Source: Coriaria nepalensis
Taxonomy: Eukaryota > Streptophyta > Magnoliopsida > Cucurbitales > Coriariaceae
Length of the DNA: 64,000 nt
Reading direction: 5' to 3'
NCBI GenBank assembly: GCA_027186245.1
Contig: CP114496.1
Location: 3,479,501-3,543,500, forward strand
This document shows, piece by piece, positions 1 to 12,800 of the stretch. Under the pieces are notes generated by a model. That model saw only the letters and a list, made by a program, of their open reading frames with translations. It searched no databases and was not told where the DNA came from. The position numbers and the translations under genes are program-made. How positions within the stretch are numbered: the first letter of the stretch is position 1; each line of letters opens with the position of its first letter.

Positions 1-46
1 TAATAAACTATATGAAAATATTTTCTAATTAATTCTGTTTTTAACA
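1..46 (+). repeat. 5' LTR tail of the left copia element
   Basis: Its AT-rich end closes with AACA directly before the TGGTATCAT primer-binding-like site. It matches the terminal part of the 3' LTR around 3730-3774. Confidence 0.7.
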
Positions 47-79
47 TGGTATCATAGTCAAATCTCATTTCTTCACCCC

Positions 80-3000
80 TTCGATTCTCCAAGCCAAATA
101 CTAGTCACCAAGCAACTCACTGAAGATAATTTTTCCCAGTGGTTGTGGGCTATCACTTGAGCTCTCAATGCCATAAACAAACTTTGTTTTGTTAATGGTA
201 CTCTCCCAACTCCGACCAAGACCGATCCCACTTTCCTTCAATGGGATCAAACAAAAGACATGGTCTTCACATGGCTTCGCAACGCCATTGAACCTACTCT
301 TGCTAGTTCCCTCGACTTTCATGACACCCCTCAAGCCTATGGAATGATGTTATCTCTCGTTTTTCCCATGAAAACAAAGCTCGTATTTTTTAGATTAAGC
401 GTGACTTGGCCTCCCTCAACCAATCACACCTCTCTATCTCGAACTATTATGGCTGACTCAAATAACTTAGGCAAGAACTTGCCTCCCCTTAACCCATGAC
501 CGATCTAACCACCTATCAACAATGGGAATCCAACGAGAAAAATCTACCAATTTCTCCTAAGCCTCAACAACTCGTACTTGGCACTTCATACCCAAATCTT
601 AGCTACCAAACATCTACCATTTATCAACAAAATTTTGTCTATCCTCTTTAAAGAAGAAAAACAGAGGCTTCTCCATATTCCTAAGATCACTGAATTTGTA
701 GCCATGGCCATTCCTAAACCACTCATTCGTAAAAATAACTACAAATGCATAGAGTTTGTTAAAGATGGGCATACCCGTGAATGATGTTGGATGCTCGTCG
801 GATATCCTTCTAGAAGAGAACCTCACCAGCCAACACGGGCCTCCATTCTTGGAAAACCTTCAAATTCTACCATGTCTGCCTCTGTCTCTTTGTTGATGAC
901 TCCCCTCCATGGTATTTCGCTGGACAATCTTCAACAGTTGCTAAATCTCCTCCGCCAGCCCATTGTTCCGCCAATGACTCCCTTTGTGGCTGCACATCTT
1001 TAGATATGCCAACCTCCGCCTTTGTCAACTTCGTGGGTAACACTTCTCAACACCCTCTCTCTCTCTATTCCTCATCCACGACTTAGATCGTGGATTCTGA
1101 CGCCTCTCACCATATGTGTTGTCGCCGATCAACATTTTCCTTCCTTTGTAAGCTTCCCTCACTAATTCCAATTTGTCTTTCTACGGGTGCCCACATTTAG
1201 GTCACGATAATGGGAGATATTTCCCTTAATTCTCTTTTTTTTTTTTTTGCCTAATGTATATTTGGTCCCTGACTTTTCATTTAATCTTCTTTATGTCCCC
1301 CTTTTAACTGAAGAACTAAATTATGTCCTTCTCTTTTCTTCCACTCATTGTTTATTGCAGGACCTAACGTCGAAGAGGTTGATTCGAGCGGCTGAGTTGC
1401 ATAACGGGCTATGTGTCTGTCAAACTAGGCAAATCCATACTTAATCCACAAAATGTGATTTCTCCTTATGGCACCAATGGCACAAAACTAGGTCATCTGT
1501 CTCGCATTTTAATTCTGAATATTATTAGTATTTCTAAACACTATTATGATTGTGATATTTGTCTTCGTTCAAAGCATACTAGACTTTCCTTTATAAGTTC
1601 TTCGAATAAAAGTACAATGTCATTTGATCGGATTTTTTGTAATATTTGAGGTGGTTATAAAATTGTTTCTCTGACTTGTGAACATTATTTTCTTACAATC
1701 ATTGATAATTTTTCTTGGTACACTTGGATATATTTAATGCGTTTTAAATATGAAGCTATTGGTTTTTTAATTAGTTTCTTTGCACTTGTTAAAAATCAAT
1801 TCAATTCCTCCATAAAATGCATTAAAATTGATAATGGCTAAAAATTCCTTTCACATCAACTCTAAACTTTTTTCTCCAAAAATAGAATTTACATGAACAT
1901 ACTTGTGTTGAGACTCCCCAACAAAATGAGCTAGCCAAACGTAAACATCGACATCTTCTTAATGTTGCTCGGTATCTTCATTTTCAAGCCCATTTATCAC
2001 TTACTTTTTAGGGTGAATGTATTTTGACGGCTACGTATCTTATTAATCGCACTCATTCTCCTACTCTCGATAATAAATCTCCATTTTAACTTTTTTTCAA
2101 CAAAACTCCTTCCTACTCCCATCTTCGTATTTTTGGTTGTCTCTGTTATGCTCAAACTCTACACATTCATCGTGACAAATTTTCTGCTCTATCTTCTCAA
2201 TGTGTTTTCCTTGGATATCCAAGCAATCGAAAAGCTTACAAATTTTACAACCTCAAATCCAACTTGATATTTTACTCTCATGATGTTACTTTTTTTAAAT
2301 CTCAATTCCCTTTTTAAATATTTCTACTTCTCCTACACCCATCCTTTCGCTTCCCATCCCCAAACCTATTCAAGCTCTTATACATCCTGAACCTTCATTA
2401 GACAATTCTCCCCCTACCACTCCATTACCTCCTCCACCACCAAATCCACCTCATCCTCATCGTCCCTCGCGCCCTCCTTCTTACCTTTCCGCATATGATT
2501 GCCCTACATTAGACAATAGCTCTGCTACCTCCTTTACTGCTCAATTTGTATCAAGTATGTCTTATTTTCTCACTTATTCTCATTTTTCTTCCACTCGCTC
2601 ATCCTTTTTGCATCATTTTTCTCACTTGATGACATCTTAGTTGCAAGCACTTCTCTTTCCGATGTTGAACACTTCAAGACTCACTTAGCTCGCCACTTCA
2701 AAACTAAAGACTTAGGTCCCCTCAAGTATTTTCTTGGCCTTGAAGTTGCTCACCCTCCCTCCGACATCTTTATTTCACAACGAAAGTATGCTCTCGACAT
2801 CCTTACCGACAGCAGTCATCTTGGTACTCACCCAGTCTCTTTTCTATGGAACAAAACTTGAAGCTCAACCACACTAATTGTTATTTACTCCTAGATCCTA
2901 GTCTCTATCAGCGTCTCATTGGTCACCTCATTTACCTCACCATCACCTGTCTAGACATTGTTTTCTCCATCAACATCCTCAGTTAATTCATGTATACACC

Positions 3001-3576
3001 TCGGACTTCTCACCTCTCTGCCATTATTCGTGTTCTCTGCTACATCAAAGGCATACCTAGACAAGGCAATTACTTTCCTTCCTCTTATGATCTCCACGTC
3101 ACTACCTACACTAATTTTGATTGGGTTAGTTGCTTAACTACTCGTCGCTCGACTTCTGGTTTCTTCATCATGCTTGGTTCCAGACTCATCTCTTGGTGCA
3201 CCAAGAAACAAACTACCATCACCTGTTCTTCTGCTAAAGCTAAATATCGCCCAATGGTTGTTACTTCATGCGAACTCGTTCGGCTCAAATAACTTCTCCT
3301 CGATCTCGAACTTCCGCATTTCGCACCTACGACTCTACTTTGCGACAACAAATCTGCTCTTCACATTGCTCACAATCCGGTCTTCCACGAACGCACTTAG
3401 CGTATTGAAATCAATTGTCATCTTGTTTGTGAAAAACTTCGGTCTGGCCTTATCACCACATCTTCATGTCCCCTCCACTCGTCAACTTGCCAACATCTTC
3501 ACTAAAGCTCTTGGTCATAATCTCTTTCATCAACTATCCGTCAAGTTGGGCATTACCAACCTTCATGCTCTAACTT
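80..3576 (+). pseudogene. copia gag-pol remnant, broken
   Basis: A gag-like N-terminus near 100-160 reads KLTEDNFSQWLWAI. The pre-integrase motif with HNGLC lies near 1390-1440, and integrase pieces lie at about 1500-2300. Near 2610-2630 the text jumps from the linker after integrase straight to the late reverse transcriptase (DDILVAST, then KTKDLGPLKYFLGLEV), so most of the reverse-transcriptase palm, including the first catalytic region, is deleted. The RNase H segment (about 2990-3570) keeps LISWCTKKQTTITCSSAKA-like text but has several frame breaks. No intact reading frame longer than about 130 codons remains. This is an old, non-functional copy. Confidence 0.85.
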
Positions 3577-3584
3577 GAGGGGGC

Positions 3585-3774
3585 CTATTAACAGACATCT
3601 CCTCATCACTCTACAAAATCATCCACCATTTATTTCCATATATTTTCTTATTATGTACAGCATCGAATTAGCATATTTCTAGCAAAAATTTTTGTTTTCC
3701 TTTTTATTATATTAACTGTACCCATTCTATTAAAATATATGAAAATATTTTTTGATTAATCCTCCTTTTAAATA
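3585..3774 (+). repeat. 3' LTR of the left copia element
   Basis: It starts just after the polypurine tract GAGGGGGCC and ends in text matching positions 1-46. The LTR is short (about 190 bp), as in compact copia lineages. The expected TG and CA ends have decayed to TA at both ends. Confidence 0.65.
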
Positions 3775-3890
3775 GTAATCGACTCCTTGCCAAACCCTAG
3801 ATCAATCTTGAGATTTGTGTCAATTACAACTTTTATAATGCGATTTAGCTAGTTTCGCAATCACCCACCAACACTTGGGATCATTGCACA

Positions 3891-4235
3891 TCAAGTGCTT
3901 CCAAGAAGGTGATATTTTTGGATTGTACATTGTTGAGAATTGATTAAGATAGAACTTGTGCTTAAGATCAAATGAATGGTTTGTGAAGGGGTTCCAAGGC
4001 TTAGTGGGATCAAGAATAAACCAGGAAAGATAGAATAAAGAGGAAGCTCATAGACGAATGGGTTAAGGGGCTTTTGTTTGGGGAATTGCATTGTTGAGCG
4101 CATGGGTGAGAGAAGGGTTAAGGTTGAGAGAGTGTTACTAGGATTACGGTCAAGCTTTCTTGACATGGATGAAGAAGAAATTATGAAAGACAAGAAGAAG
4201 GATACTAGCAAAGATGTGACAATTGATCTCTCCAT
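3891..4235 (-). pseudogene. N-terminal fragment of a plant aspartic protease (A1 family), inactive
   Basis: The minus-strand frame starts MERSIVTSLLVSFFLSF, a plausible signal peptide. About 80 residues later it reads IPLSLGTPSQTIHLILSTSS. In plant A1 aspartic proteases this segment is the sheet before the active site, S.GTP.Q......DTGSS. Here the catalytic DTGSS is replaced by LSTSS, so the first catalytic aspartate is absent. The frame stops about 20 residues later, far short of the usual 400-500 residues, and no second lobe with the second aspartate is visible downstream (3780-3890). Seen: the similarity and the missing aspartate. Inference: a truncated dead copy. Chance similarity is possible because the matching segment is short. 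Confidence 0.45.
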
Positions 4236-5179
4236 CTTCAATAGGTATGAAGATTGTATATGTGGACAGAAAACAAAGTATATATAGTTATATTGTGTGA
4301 TATATAAATGGATTGAGGGCAAAAATAGATTCGTTATCCTTATGGGTTCAGATTTGGTAAGATTTATGAATGGAAACCCTATATACATTTTTATTATATA
4401 TAAAATGACAAATTTTTAAATATCAATAGTATTATCATATCAGCTATTACATCATTCCTACTCATAATTGTTATTAATCAATCTACCTAAACCAAGACAA
4501 TCCAAGAATTTCTCAATACAAATATATAGTAAAAACAGTGATGAATACTAATGGTGAGAGTAACTTTACTAATTAACCCTTAAATTTTCTTAGATGGTAA
4601 AACATCACCACCAATTGTACCAAAATGGAGTAGGGTTCAGTCCAGACTGTCCAAACCCATAATCTGGATTTAATTTCAGCTTGATCGTGTGACGGTGAAG
4701 GTGCTATGCTATGTCATGATGGAGTAGGTGCTATGCTAGGCTCGGCCCCCCTCCTCATTAACTTACTCCCAAAAATGATGCATGAAATCCAATTATTAGT
4801 TTACAAAATTTACTAGTCTACCGTTGGGGCTTTCCGCTTTTTTTATTTTTTATTTTTATTTTTAATTTTTTCTTCCACTAAAAACAAAATGACTTATTGT
4901 GTTAGTTTATCATGACCAATCCATCTATTTGTGATACTCGTTAGTAAGTAACATCCTTTAAAATGTGCAAATAATTAAACTTGAAAGTTTCAAAGCGTCT
5001 ACGGACTACATATATTTTGATGCCAAATGTCTTGTACTTCTTTTTTTTCTTACCGGTGCGAATGAGCCCCTTGAGAAATGAAGCAGGCAGCCTCACCTCT
5101 TCCATGGCCAAAGGATTATGAGGCGGACATACATAGAAGCACACAAAGTCAACAAAAGAAATTATTGGGCACTTATTAG
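4236..5179. other. Non-coding stretch, nothing recognised
   Basis: AT-rich sequence without a supported gene, RNA or terminal repeat. A T-rich run lies near 4837-4872. Confidence 0.5.
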
Positions 5180-5397
5180 TAGGGGTAGGCACTTATTAGT
5201 AAGGAAACTATTGGTCCAATGGATGGTACCGATCCTTGTACCGGGATCGAAACACTAGTTCCGGCTTGATATCGGAACAATATTGGGAATCTCAGTTCTA
5301 GACAATATATATATTTTTTTAATGTTAAGTCCCTGAACTCCGGAAGAAAAAAAGAAAAGAAAAAACCCTAACCCTAAACACCTGTCAAAGCCTAATC

Positions 5398-5438
<41 letters not shown>

Positions 5439-5525
5439 CAAAACGGGACTAAAATTAATCTCGATCCCAATCTCCCACATCAATACCCTACCTTTGTCCG
5501 TACCAGGCAAATTTTCCCACCTCTA
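5180..5525. mobile_element. Non-autonomous hAT-like element with perfect 8-bp target duplication
   Basis: The left end is TAGGGGTAGGCA and the right end is TTTTCCCACCTCTA, whose reverse complement TAGAGGTGGG pairs with the left end imperfectly. The flanks are CTTATTAG at 5172-5179 and CTTATTAG at 5526-5533, an exact 8-bp repeat, which is the hAT signature. The 346-bp interior holds CCGGGATCG-type motifs and a TTA microsatellite but no transposase. An element of the same type, with the same kind of terminus, lies at 62741-63254. Confidence 0.7.
5395..5436 (+). repeat. (TTA)n microsatellite
   Basis: About 14 uninterrupted ATT/TTA units inside the hAT-like element. Confidence 0.95.
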
Positions 5526-5533
5526 CTTATTAG

Positions 5534-6059
5534 ACTACTGGTTTCAATCAAATCTCAATCATGTCATCTTGTGACTTGTTTAATAAGTTATTAAGGAGTG
5601 ATCAATGGACGTGTCATCGGTTAATTTAGTTTTAAGGATGATAATTATTTATTATTACAAAGTTCAAGAGATTTATAGGTTTTTTTTTATTACCCTAACA
5701 CCTCATTACAGAAAAGCTAAGAGACAAGGCAAAAAGAGGGAAAAATAAATACAAAAATGGTTGAGAAAAGACTAAAAAGAAAATCACACCTTCACTTATA
5801 ATAAATTATGGCTAGCGGAGTGGTTTTTACACTCTTCTGTACAAACTTCCTCTTCACAACTCAACCTAAGTAAACTCACGAGCAAGCTCTTGATCAAGGT
5901 CCTATAATCAATTTGTGATGAAACAAATAACAACAATAATACCGAACCGAAAACTCGAAAAATGCAATCTCAAAAACCAACATGTGACCAGAAAGAATAC
6001 CGAAGGACTAACTCAACAAAGATAATAAAACTAGCAATCAAACCAGTTCAAAAGGAAAA
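5534..6059. other. Non-coding spacer, possible distal villin 3' region
   Basis: No gene is seen. AT-rich text follows the last inferred villin untranslated exon. The exact poly(A) site cannot be placed. Confidence 0.4.
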
Positions 6060-6177
6060 AAACATGTAAAACTCAGGATATTGTCCATCAGTCATGTAAA
6101 CACATATCTTGGGTCAAGAAGCAGCAAAAAATGCACTGAATCCATCCCTTTCAATCATTGAGAATACGATCATCCCC
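6060..6177 (-). other. Possible 3'-UTR exon of the villin gene
   Basis: On the minus strand a clean acceptor (TTTTATTTTGCAG followed by GGGGATG) ends at 6178, and a matching donor-like CTG|GTGAAA lies at 6754/6753, 59 nt after the villin stop. This suggests a spliced 3' UTR with an intron of about 576 nt. It is inference from splice signals only; the 3' end is a guess. Confidence 0.35.
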
Positions 6178-6812
6178 CTGCAAAATAAAATAAAAAATAT
6201 AGCAGTTAGAATGATTCCTGAAATCATGCCAAATATGTTCACTTTGCATGCATTTGGTTGAGACTTTGAAACTTCAGTTTGAGCACACAAAACTGAAGTT
6301 TGCATCCAATGTGATCCAAGTATAATGTCTGATTATCTTAAGGGGTGCACTAGGGTAGGCATTTCAAATCCTACTTTGGAACTAAAATCTAGTTAAGTGT
6401 GCAACAAAGCAAGTAAAATGGGACATAGTTGAAGCCCATGGACTTAGTTAAAGGTGGGGATAAGTGGGTAATTTACAAAATATATAGGTTTAATCTACAA
6501 AAACTAACAAAATTGATGGTAAATTTATAAGATTGGGTAAGGCTAGGGTGGGCGATGCCCCCCTAGCCCCGCCCTCCCCTGACTTTCAGTTTAACTAAAT
6601 TCCAGTTTCAACCACATTTCCAGATGCCCATAAAAATACATTGCACAAACTCTACTTTGCCTAGATATAATCTCAATTGCAAAAATCAAATGCACACAAA
6701 AATTGTTAAAAGGAGCAAGAAATGTACATAATTGCAAGCCATCTTTCTTTCACCAGTAACTGAAACTGCAGGGAGCTGAATGATTGAAGGCAAGACAAAG
6801 AATCAAGAAGGC

Positions 6813-9800
6813 TTAGAACAAGTGAAGGGCCATTTTAAGCTTATTCTGTTTCCATTTTGGCAGCTTATAGAATGCATCCTTGCTCATTCCAAATTTCTCT
6901 CTGAATTCCTCAGACGACAGGTAAGTCTGCATTTTTCAAATTGAAGTTTTAGTTAAGGACTCTTATCGAGATAAAAAATATATCTACAGGCAAATAAATC
7001 TATGAACTTTCACTATTACCTCTCGCTTTGTCACATCAATGTCTGAAACGGGATCTGGTGATGTTGTCTTAAGACTATTGTAAGGATATAATGTAAGGCC
7101 TTCTTCATCTTCTGCTTCCCCTTCTTTCACATCTTCCTCTATAGTGAGAGATTCTATTCTAGTATTCACAGAGTTCTCTTTATCATTTGTCTCTGGCTTC
7201 GGCTTTGGAGACTCTTCGGTTACTTCATGAATGACAGAAAGGAAACTTAGTCATGTCAAAGAAATTGGTAAGAGAGGAATTCTTGGGTGAGCCACACTTT
7301 AAAAAGTAATCTTAATAATTAATCTTACCCTACAGCCAATATGAGTAATTATCATAAATGAAATAGTAAGTTTTCTACTTTCCAACTCAACAGAGCAATT
7401 ATGAGCTGGAATAATTTATTTAGTGCAGTATACCATAACTTTATAAGCTTCGTTAACCCAAGAATCTCTCCAAGCAACAATGGTAGTTAATATGCTTGTT
7501 AAAACCTGGTTATATTTGGTTTGCATATTAAAATGCCAGTTAAAGCTTAAAATTTAATTTGCACCCTGAAAACAACACGTCAGCTTTAATCACTTGTTTG
7601 GATGAAAAATTCAGTCCATCTATAAAAAAAAATAACAATTTAATTTAATTTAAAAATAAAAAATATAGTATTCCAAACGCCAGTTCAAACTTTGAACTGA
7701 AAGCACCCATAATGGCATACCTTTTGGAGAGCGTGGTGGCACACTAGCAGCAGGCGAAGATCGTTCAAACGAGGCACCAAGTGCAGCAATACCAGCAGAT
7801 TTGGAGGCCGATTTGGCTGAATCTGGGGTCACGGATTTTGGGTAGAGCTTTCTTACAACTGGCGGGGGAGTTGAGAGATTCCGGGCATTATTAAGGTTTT
7901 CAAAATTAGCAGCCAATGCATTGAAAGCTGGAGATCTCCCTCTAACACGAACCCTGTCTGGGCTGAAGGACATGCTTCTAGAAGAACGTTGTGATTTGTC
8001 AGGCACTGAAGATCTCCCTCCATATGACACGGGCGTTCTCCGTTTTGGTTTCTAAAATCAGACTTAAAAATCAGAAAATGTAGTGCCAATAGTGGAGACA
8101 ATGAACAAGAGTCAATGTAAACGAGCAAAAAGGCATTTAGCAAAAATAGATTTAGTAAAAGAGCTTAGAAAGATAAAATGAGGATAAGGAAGTCTTACGT
8201 TTACAGGAGGAGTGGCACCATTTTTCAGTATCGCAAGTTTTCTCTGGAATGAGTTCCCATGAATCTGTACTTCAACAAAAAACAACAATCAGAACTTTTT
8301 CGTTTTACACTGATTTTAAGAACTTATTTATGACCACCATCAAATTTCTTTAGAAACCACTTACTGTAAATTTTGCAGCATCCCATGTGAAAAAGCGTGT
8401 GAAGAAAGGGGGCTCACTTCCTTCCATGATAATGTATATCGGTGCCTCACGAGATATTTTCCGTAAAAGAAAATCTTGCTCAATAAATTTCTGTATACAT
8501 GAGTAAATCAAGTAAGAGGATAAAATGAATTTAGTTCAGCTTTTTTGAACTGTAGTCTTCGCAAACTAAAATATGTGGAGCTTGCTTTTGTAGGCTAACA
8601 TAGTACAGCTTTTTATTTCGATCGGAATTTACTTAGTAATACCTCGCCAATGGATAAAGCATGATCTCTATTCTTGGGGTCAACCTGTTGACCAACCCAA
8701 ACATAGATGTCAGAGTAACAATCCAAAATGAATATATCTTCAGTCATCATATCGTCCTGGCCAAAGTTATAGATCTCTGCCACCTGAAATGGCACAAATT
8801 AAACCAAACTTTACTATAGACAAGAATCAGTAATTATTTATTATAGTCTTGAAGACATATGATACAGTCATGACATCCCAGAAAGCAAACTGCATTTAAA
8901 TAAAGTATTAAAGAACATAGAACGTGAAATATAATGGAGTGCCATTCGAAATGGCTTTTACTAAAAATTGCATTAACCAGAAGAGAAAGGCAAAGTATAT
9001 ACCTTCAAATTCCCTGCACGTTTGTTTTGAAATTTGGCAAAAATGGAAAAGAAAGCAGATTAAGTTAGATCTCATAATAAAAAAAATTCCAATTGAAATT
9101 TGGAAGACTGTTAAGGAATATCATATTATAACCATACCTTTCAAGAAAGTGCAAGAAAATAGATGAGGATCACTCTCAGAATCTCGTCCAATCTTCTGGC
9201 TAGGAAATTCAGATTTTCCTCCCATTAAGTCCCAAAACTGTTCAGATTCACTACCTTCCTTTTGTGGTTTGGTTTGGACATTTGGCTGCAGAAAATTGGA
9301 AAGCATGTCAATATTGGCAAAAACAGGTACCTGACAATAGAAGTTATAACCAGTTCAACATGGATCTCCTCAACCCAAAAATTAGTGTTTTTTTCATTTT
9401 TCTTTTCTTCATTGAAAGGACTTTCTCAAAGAATAAACCTTTGGTGCGTGTAAAATTGTAAATTGATCAGCCTTTTTACTTTCCTATAACATACATGTAA
9501 AGGCAATGCAACAAATATCAGACCTTGATCACGTCAAGCAACCTTTCAACAAGGTCCTGATCATCTGCAGTTGTAAGGCTTCCAGACCATGTAAAAACAG
9601 TGGGCCCACTATGTAGAATGTAACAGTAGGAGGAGTTCAAAGACGAAGCAACCTGTGAAGAGAATACTATACAGCTAAAGTGCATGATGCAAAATTTTAA
9701 TAACACCAAATTAATAAAGTATAATGATTTAGGGAGAAAAAAAAAAAAAAAAAAACGCACTGGTTCAACTTGTATTGCTTGCATATTATCAGGCCCTGAG

Positions 9801-12800
9801 CCCTGGACTCGGAATAATGCAAGACCTTCATCTTGATATGTCCGGTCAGGGATTTCCGTGTTTGCAATGTAACTCTTATATCCACTGCTCAGTCCACCCT
9901 GAAAGATTTTTCATCAGTTGGTTTGGCAATCTATTGAAAAACATACATAACAAAGAAAACTAGAAACGCTATTTCCTTGTACAAATTGCTTATATGGGTG
10001 AATCCACATACCTTATAAACAATAAAGCTCTGGAAAATCGAATAGAACAGAGTTGGTTCACTTCCTTCATAGATACGCGCCTGGAAATTAGTGACACAAA
10101 AAGTCAGATTAAGAGGCATAAAGAGGACTTGAGAAGAATGTAATTCATCTATTTTTCAACAGGAAATATTAAAGACAAAAAAAAAAAAAAGAGTTGGGGG
10201 GGGTGTGGGGGGGGAGGGAATCTACCTGAACGGGGAGAAACTTTAATGATTCCACCATCTTGCTTACCAATGATATAGAGGCTTCTCTTTCTTCCTAATT
10301 TGAAAAGAAACAAAGCAGCGAAATAAACTCTCTTGGTATTATTAGTTTCAAACCCAGAAAGACCATAATGTATACATTCCTTCTTTGTCTGCATTACTAT
10401 GCATGAAGATAAAAGTAAATGATGTGAAACGAATATCTGCTTTTACGACAAGATGAACAACAATTCTAAATTAATTCCGCTTCTGACAGAACTACTTTAG
10501 ATACCCCCCAAAAAAAAACATGGAAAGTATAATGACCAAAAAAAACTCTGAATTCCAACTCAAGGCATATTGAGACTTGTGTATATACATATATATATAG
10601 ATAGATGTATGTTTTGATAGAAAATAACTCAATGGCTCCTCCATTCCTCTTTAAATCCTTAACAGTTCCCCCAACCATCATCATCAAATTGTTTTCAACT
10701 TAAATGCCTATAGAAATTCCTTACCTCAACACTCTGCTTCCCAAACCAAGTTCCAATGAGGGTTTCCTCTTTATCTTCACCTGAGTATGAGTATTGAAAG
10801 ATATAGCAATCTCCACTGTAGAACTTTGACTGATCAGAAGCTGAAAGAAGTTTCTTTTCCAGGCCACTCACACGCCAAACCTGTGTAAACAAGTACTCAT
10901 TATCATTTTCCAAATTTATAAGTTCTCTTATAGTTGATGTTAGTACTAAAATGGATCCCCTTTTTTCCAAGAATCTCTAGAAAAAGGATAATAAACAACA
11001 AGAAACTCCTTCATCCTGGAATTCCACTTATACTTATTCTGCACCTGAAGGTTTCCTGTGCAATCAATGTATGGTTGAGGTTCTTCTTTTACTGGATCAG
11101 CTTTCAGAAGACCCTTAACATTAACCCCTTGACGTTTTAGAAGAGCTATTAAGAAAATAAAGAATAAAACTTCAGAGCTTCATAATGCAAATTAATGAAA
11201 GAATTTCAAGAAATCAATCAAAAGCTTTATACTTCTAACCTGCAACCTTGCCTCTACCATCCTCTGATACTGTGACATTAGTAATCTGAGGCCACGAATC
11301 AAACTTAGACCGGAACATTACCGTCTCAAAACCTTCAATTATACGAATAACATGTGATGGAGGCCTATCTGGACTGTGGACTATCTCCTGTTTAAGTGAA
11401 TAACATTGAGAAGTTACATTTTGTTGAACTAAGTGCAATGCATTAGAAAGAAGACAGTATTATTACCTCTGCAGCTCTACTTGCAGTTTTCCTTTCATCA
11501 AGAGAGGTATTTCTCCCCATCCATACAAACACTTCAGTCCCACAATCAAGAAGATAGCATTTATTGGTGTCCAGCAGCTCCCGTGTTAAAGAATCTGCTT
11601 CAATAGGTTCTACTTTTCCCTTCTCAATGCTTTATATATTGGCAAACACATATGTCAAGAAATACAGCATAAATGTTATACATGAAAAATCTTGAAAAAG
11701 ATACTTTATACATGAATGTTAAATAATAGTTGGGAGATATAATAAAGGACAAAAACTAAGGCTTTGTTTGGAAACAAATTTCATTTTTTGCATTTTGAAA
11801 ATCAATTCTCGTAATGATGACAAAAAACCAATGTTAGGAGACAAGAAATTGGTTTTTGAGTATTAAACCCATTTGGTTCATGTTGGCAAAGAACCAAATT
11901 TTTAGTAACATAAATGCAAAATTTGTTTTTTGAAATGTAGAAAACCACTAAATGTGGTTGTCATTTTGATTTTCCTGACCCATTTTTTGTCATTTTGCAA
12001 AACCGGGTTTTGAGAAATTATGACACTAAAAATCAATGCCAAACAAGTTTGTCCTCCCCCCCCCCCCCCCCCAAAAAAACCGGTTTTATCTTTCAAAACA
12101 CAAAAAATGTTTTGCGAAAACGTTACCAAACAAAGCCCAAACATTTCTGGAAAAGAAAATACAAATTCAGATAATGTATTACCATAGTAGCTTAGTGGAA
12201 TGAGACTCAAAAGTCTTGTTATCATCATTGACTGTTTTCCTTGGAAGCGGAGCAAATCCACCAAAGAAGCCCCAAAATTCTCCGGTTTCAGCATCAGCCA
12301 TCAACTTTCCATCCTCTATAAAATATATCTTGTTTCAGAAGATTAAAAGACTATATTATATTGATTGATCGTTTTGAAACTACCCAAGATATCATTATCA
12401 ACTTACCAACAGCAGCCACCTCGCATTTCCCATCATGATAGGTATCTTTAATGTACTGAACAACTTCCAAGGCTTTTGCCCTCTCTTGAATTGATGAATT
12501 GGAACCGTTAAACTGGAATATCTTAGACTTGGTGTCCAAAACAAAAATATCATCGTGGTTGAGTGAAGAACGGGCAAAAGGAACCTGCCACCAGAACACA
12601 ATATATAAACAAATAAATAAAATCAGATTACCAATTCTCTCCAAAGCTACAAATTTGTAGTATCAAAAAACGATAATAATATAAATATAAGAATGAAGAG
12701 CTAGCAAGGTATGAACCAAGGACCTAATCGTCTGGCAAGGCACTCTAGCCTACTCCTGTAGTAAATTACTCCAACAGTTCAGATCAAGCGACATCAGTAC

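Larger units (their letters stand above)
1..3774 (+). mobile_element. Decayed Ty1/copia retrotransposon, left end cut by window
   Basis: The order is LTR tail (1-46), a primer-binding-like site matching tRNA-Met usage (TGGTATCAT from 47), a gag-like start, pre-integrase and integrase remnants, late reverse transcriptase, RNase H, a polypurine tract (GAGGGGGCC, about 3577-3585) and a 3' LTR. The 1-46 tail resembles the end of the 3' LTR (TATATGAAAATATTTT shared). Pol order with integrase before reverse transcriptase is the copia arrangement. Every domain is interrupted by stops or frameshifts, so the copy cannot be autonomous. The target duplication cannot be tested because the 5' LTR lies outside the window. 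Confidence 0.88.

Noticed and set aside
5255..5470. Minus-strand 71-codon frame rich in isoleucine
   Set aside because: Translation of the TTA microsatellite inside the hAT-like element.
9121..9461. Plus-strand frames within villin
   Set aside because: Opposite strand of villin exon 15 and its flanking introns; the minus-strand exon is conserved.
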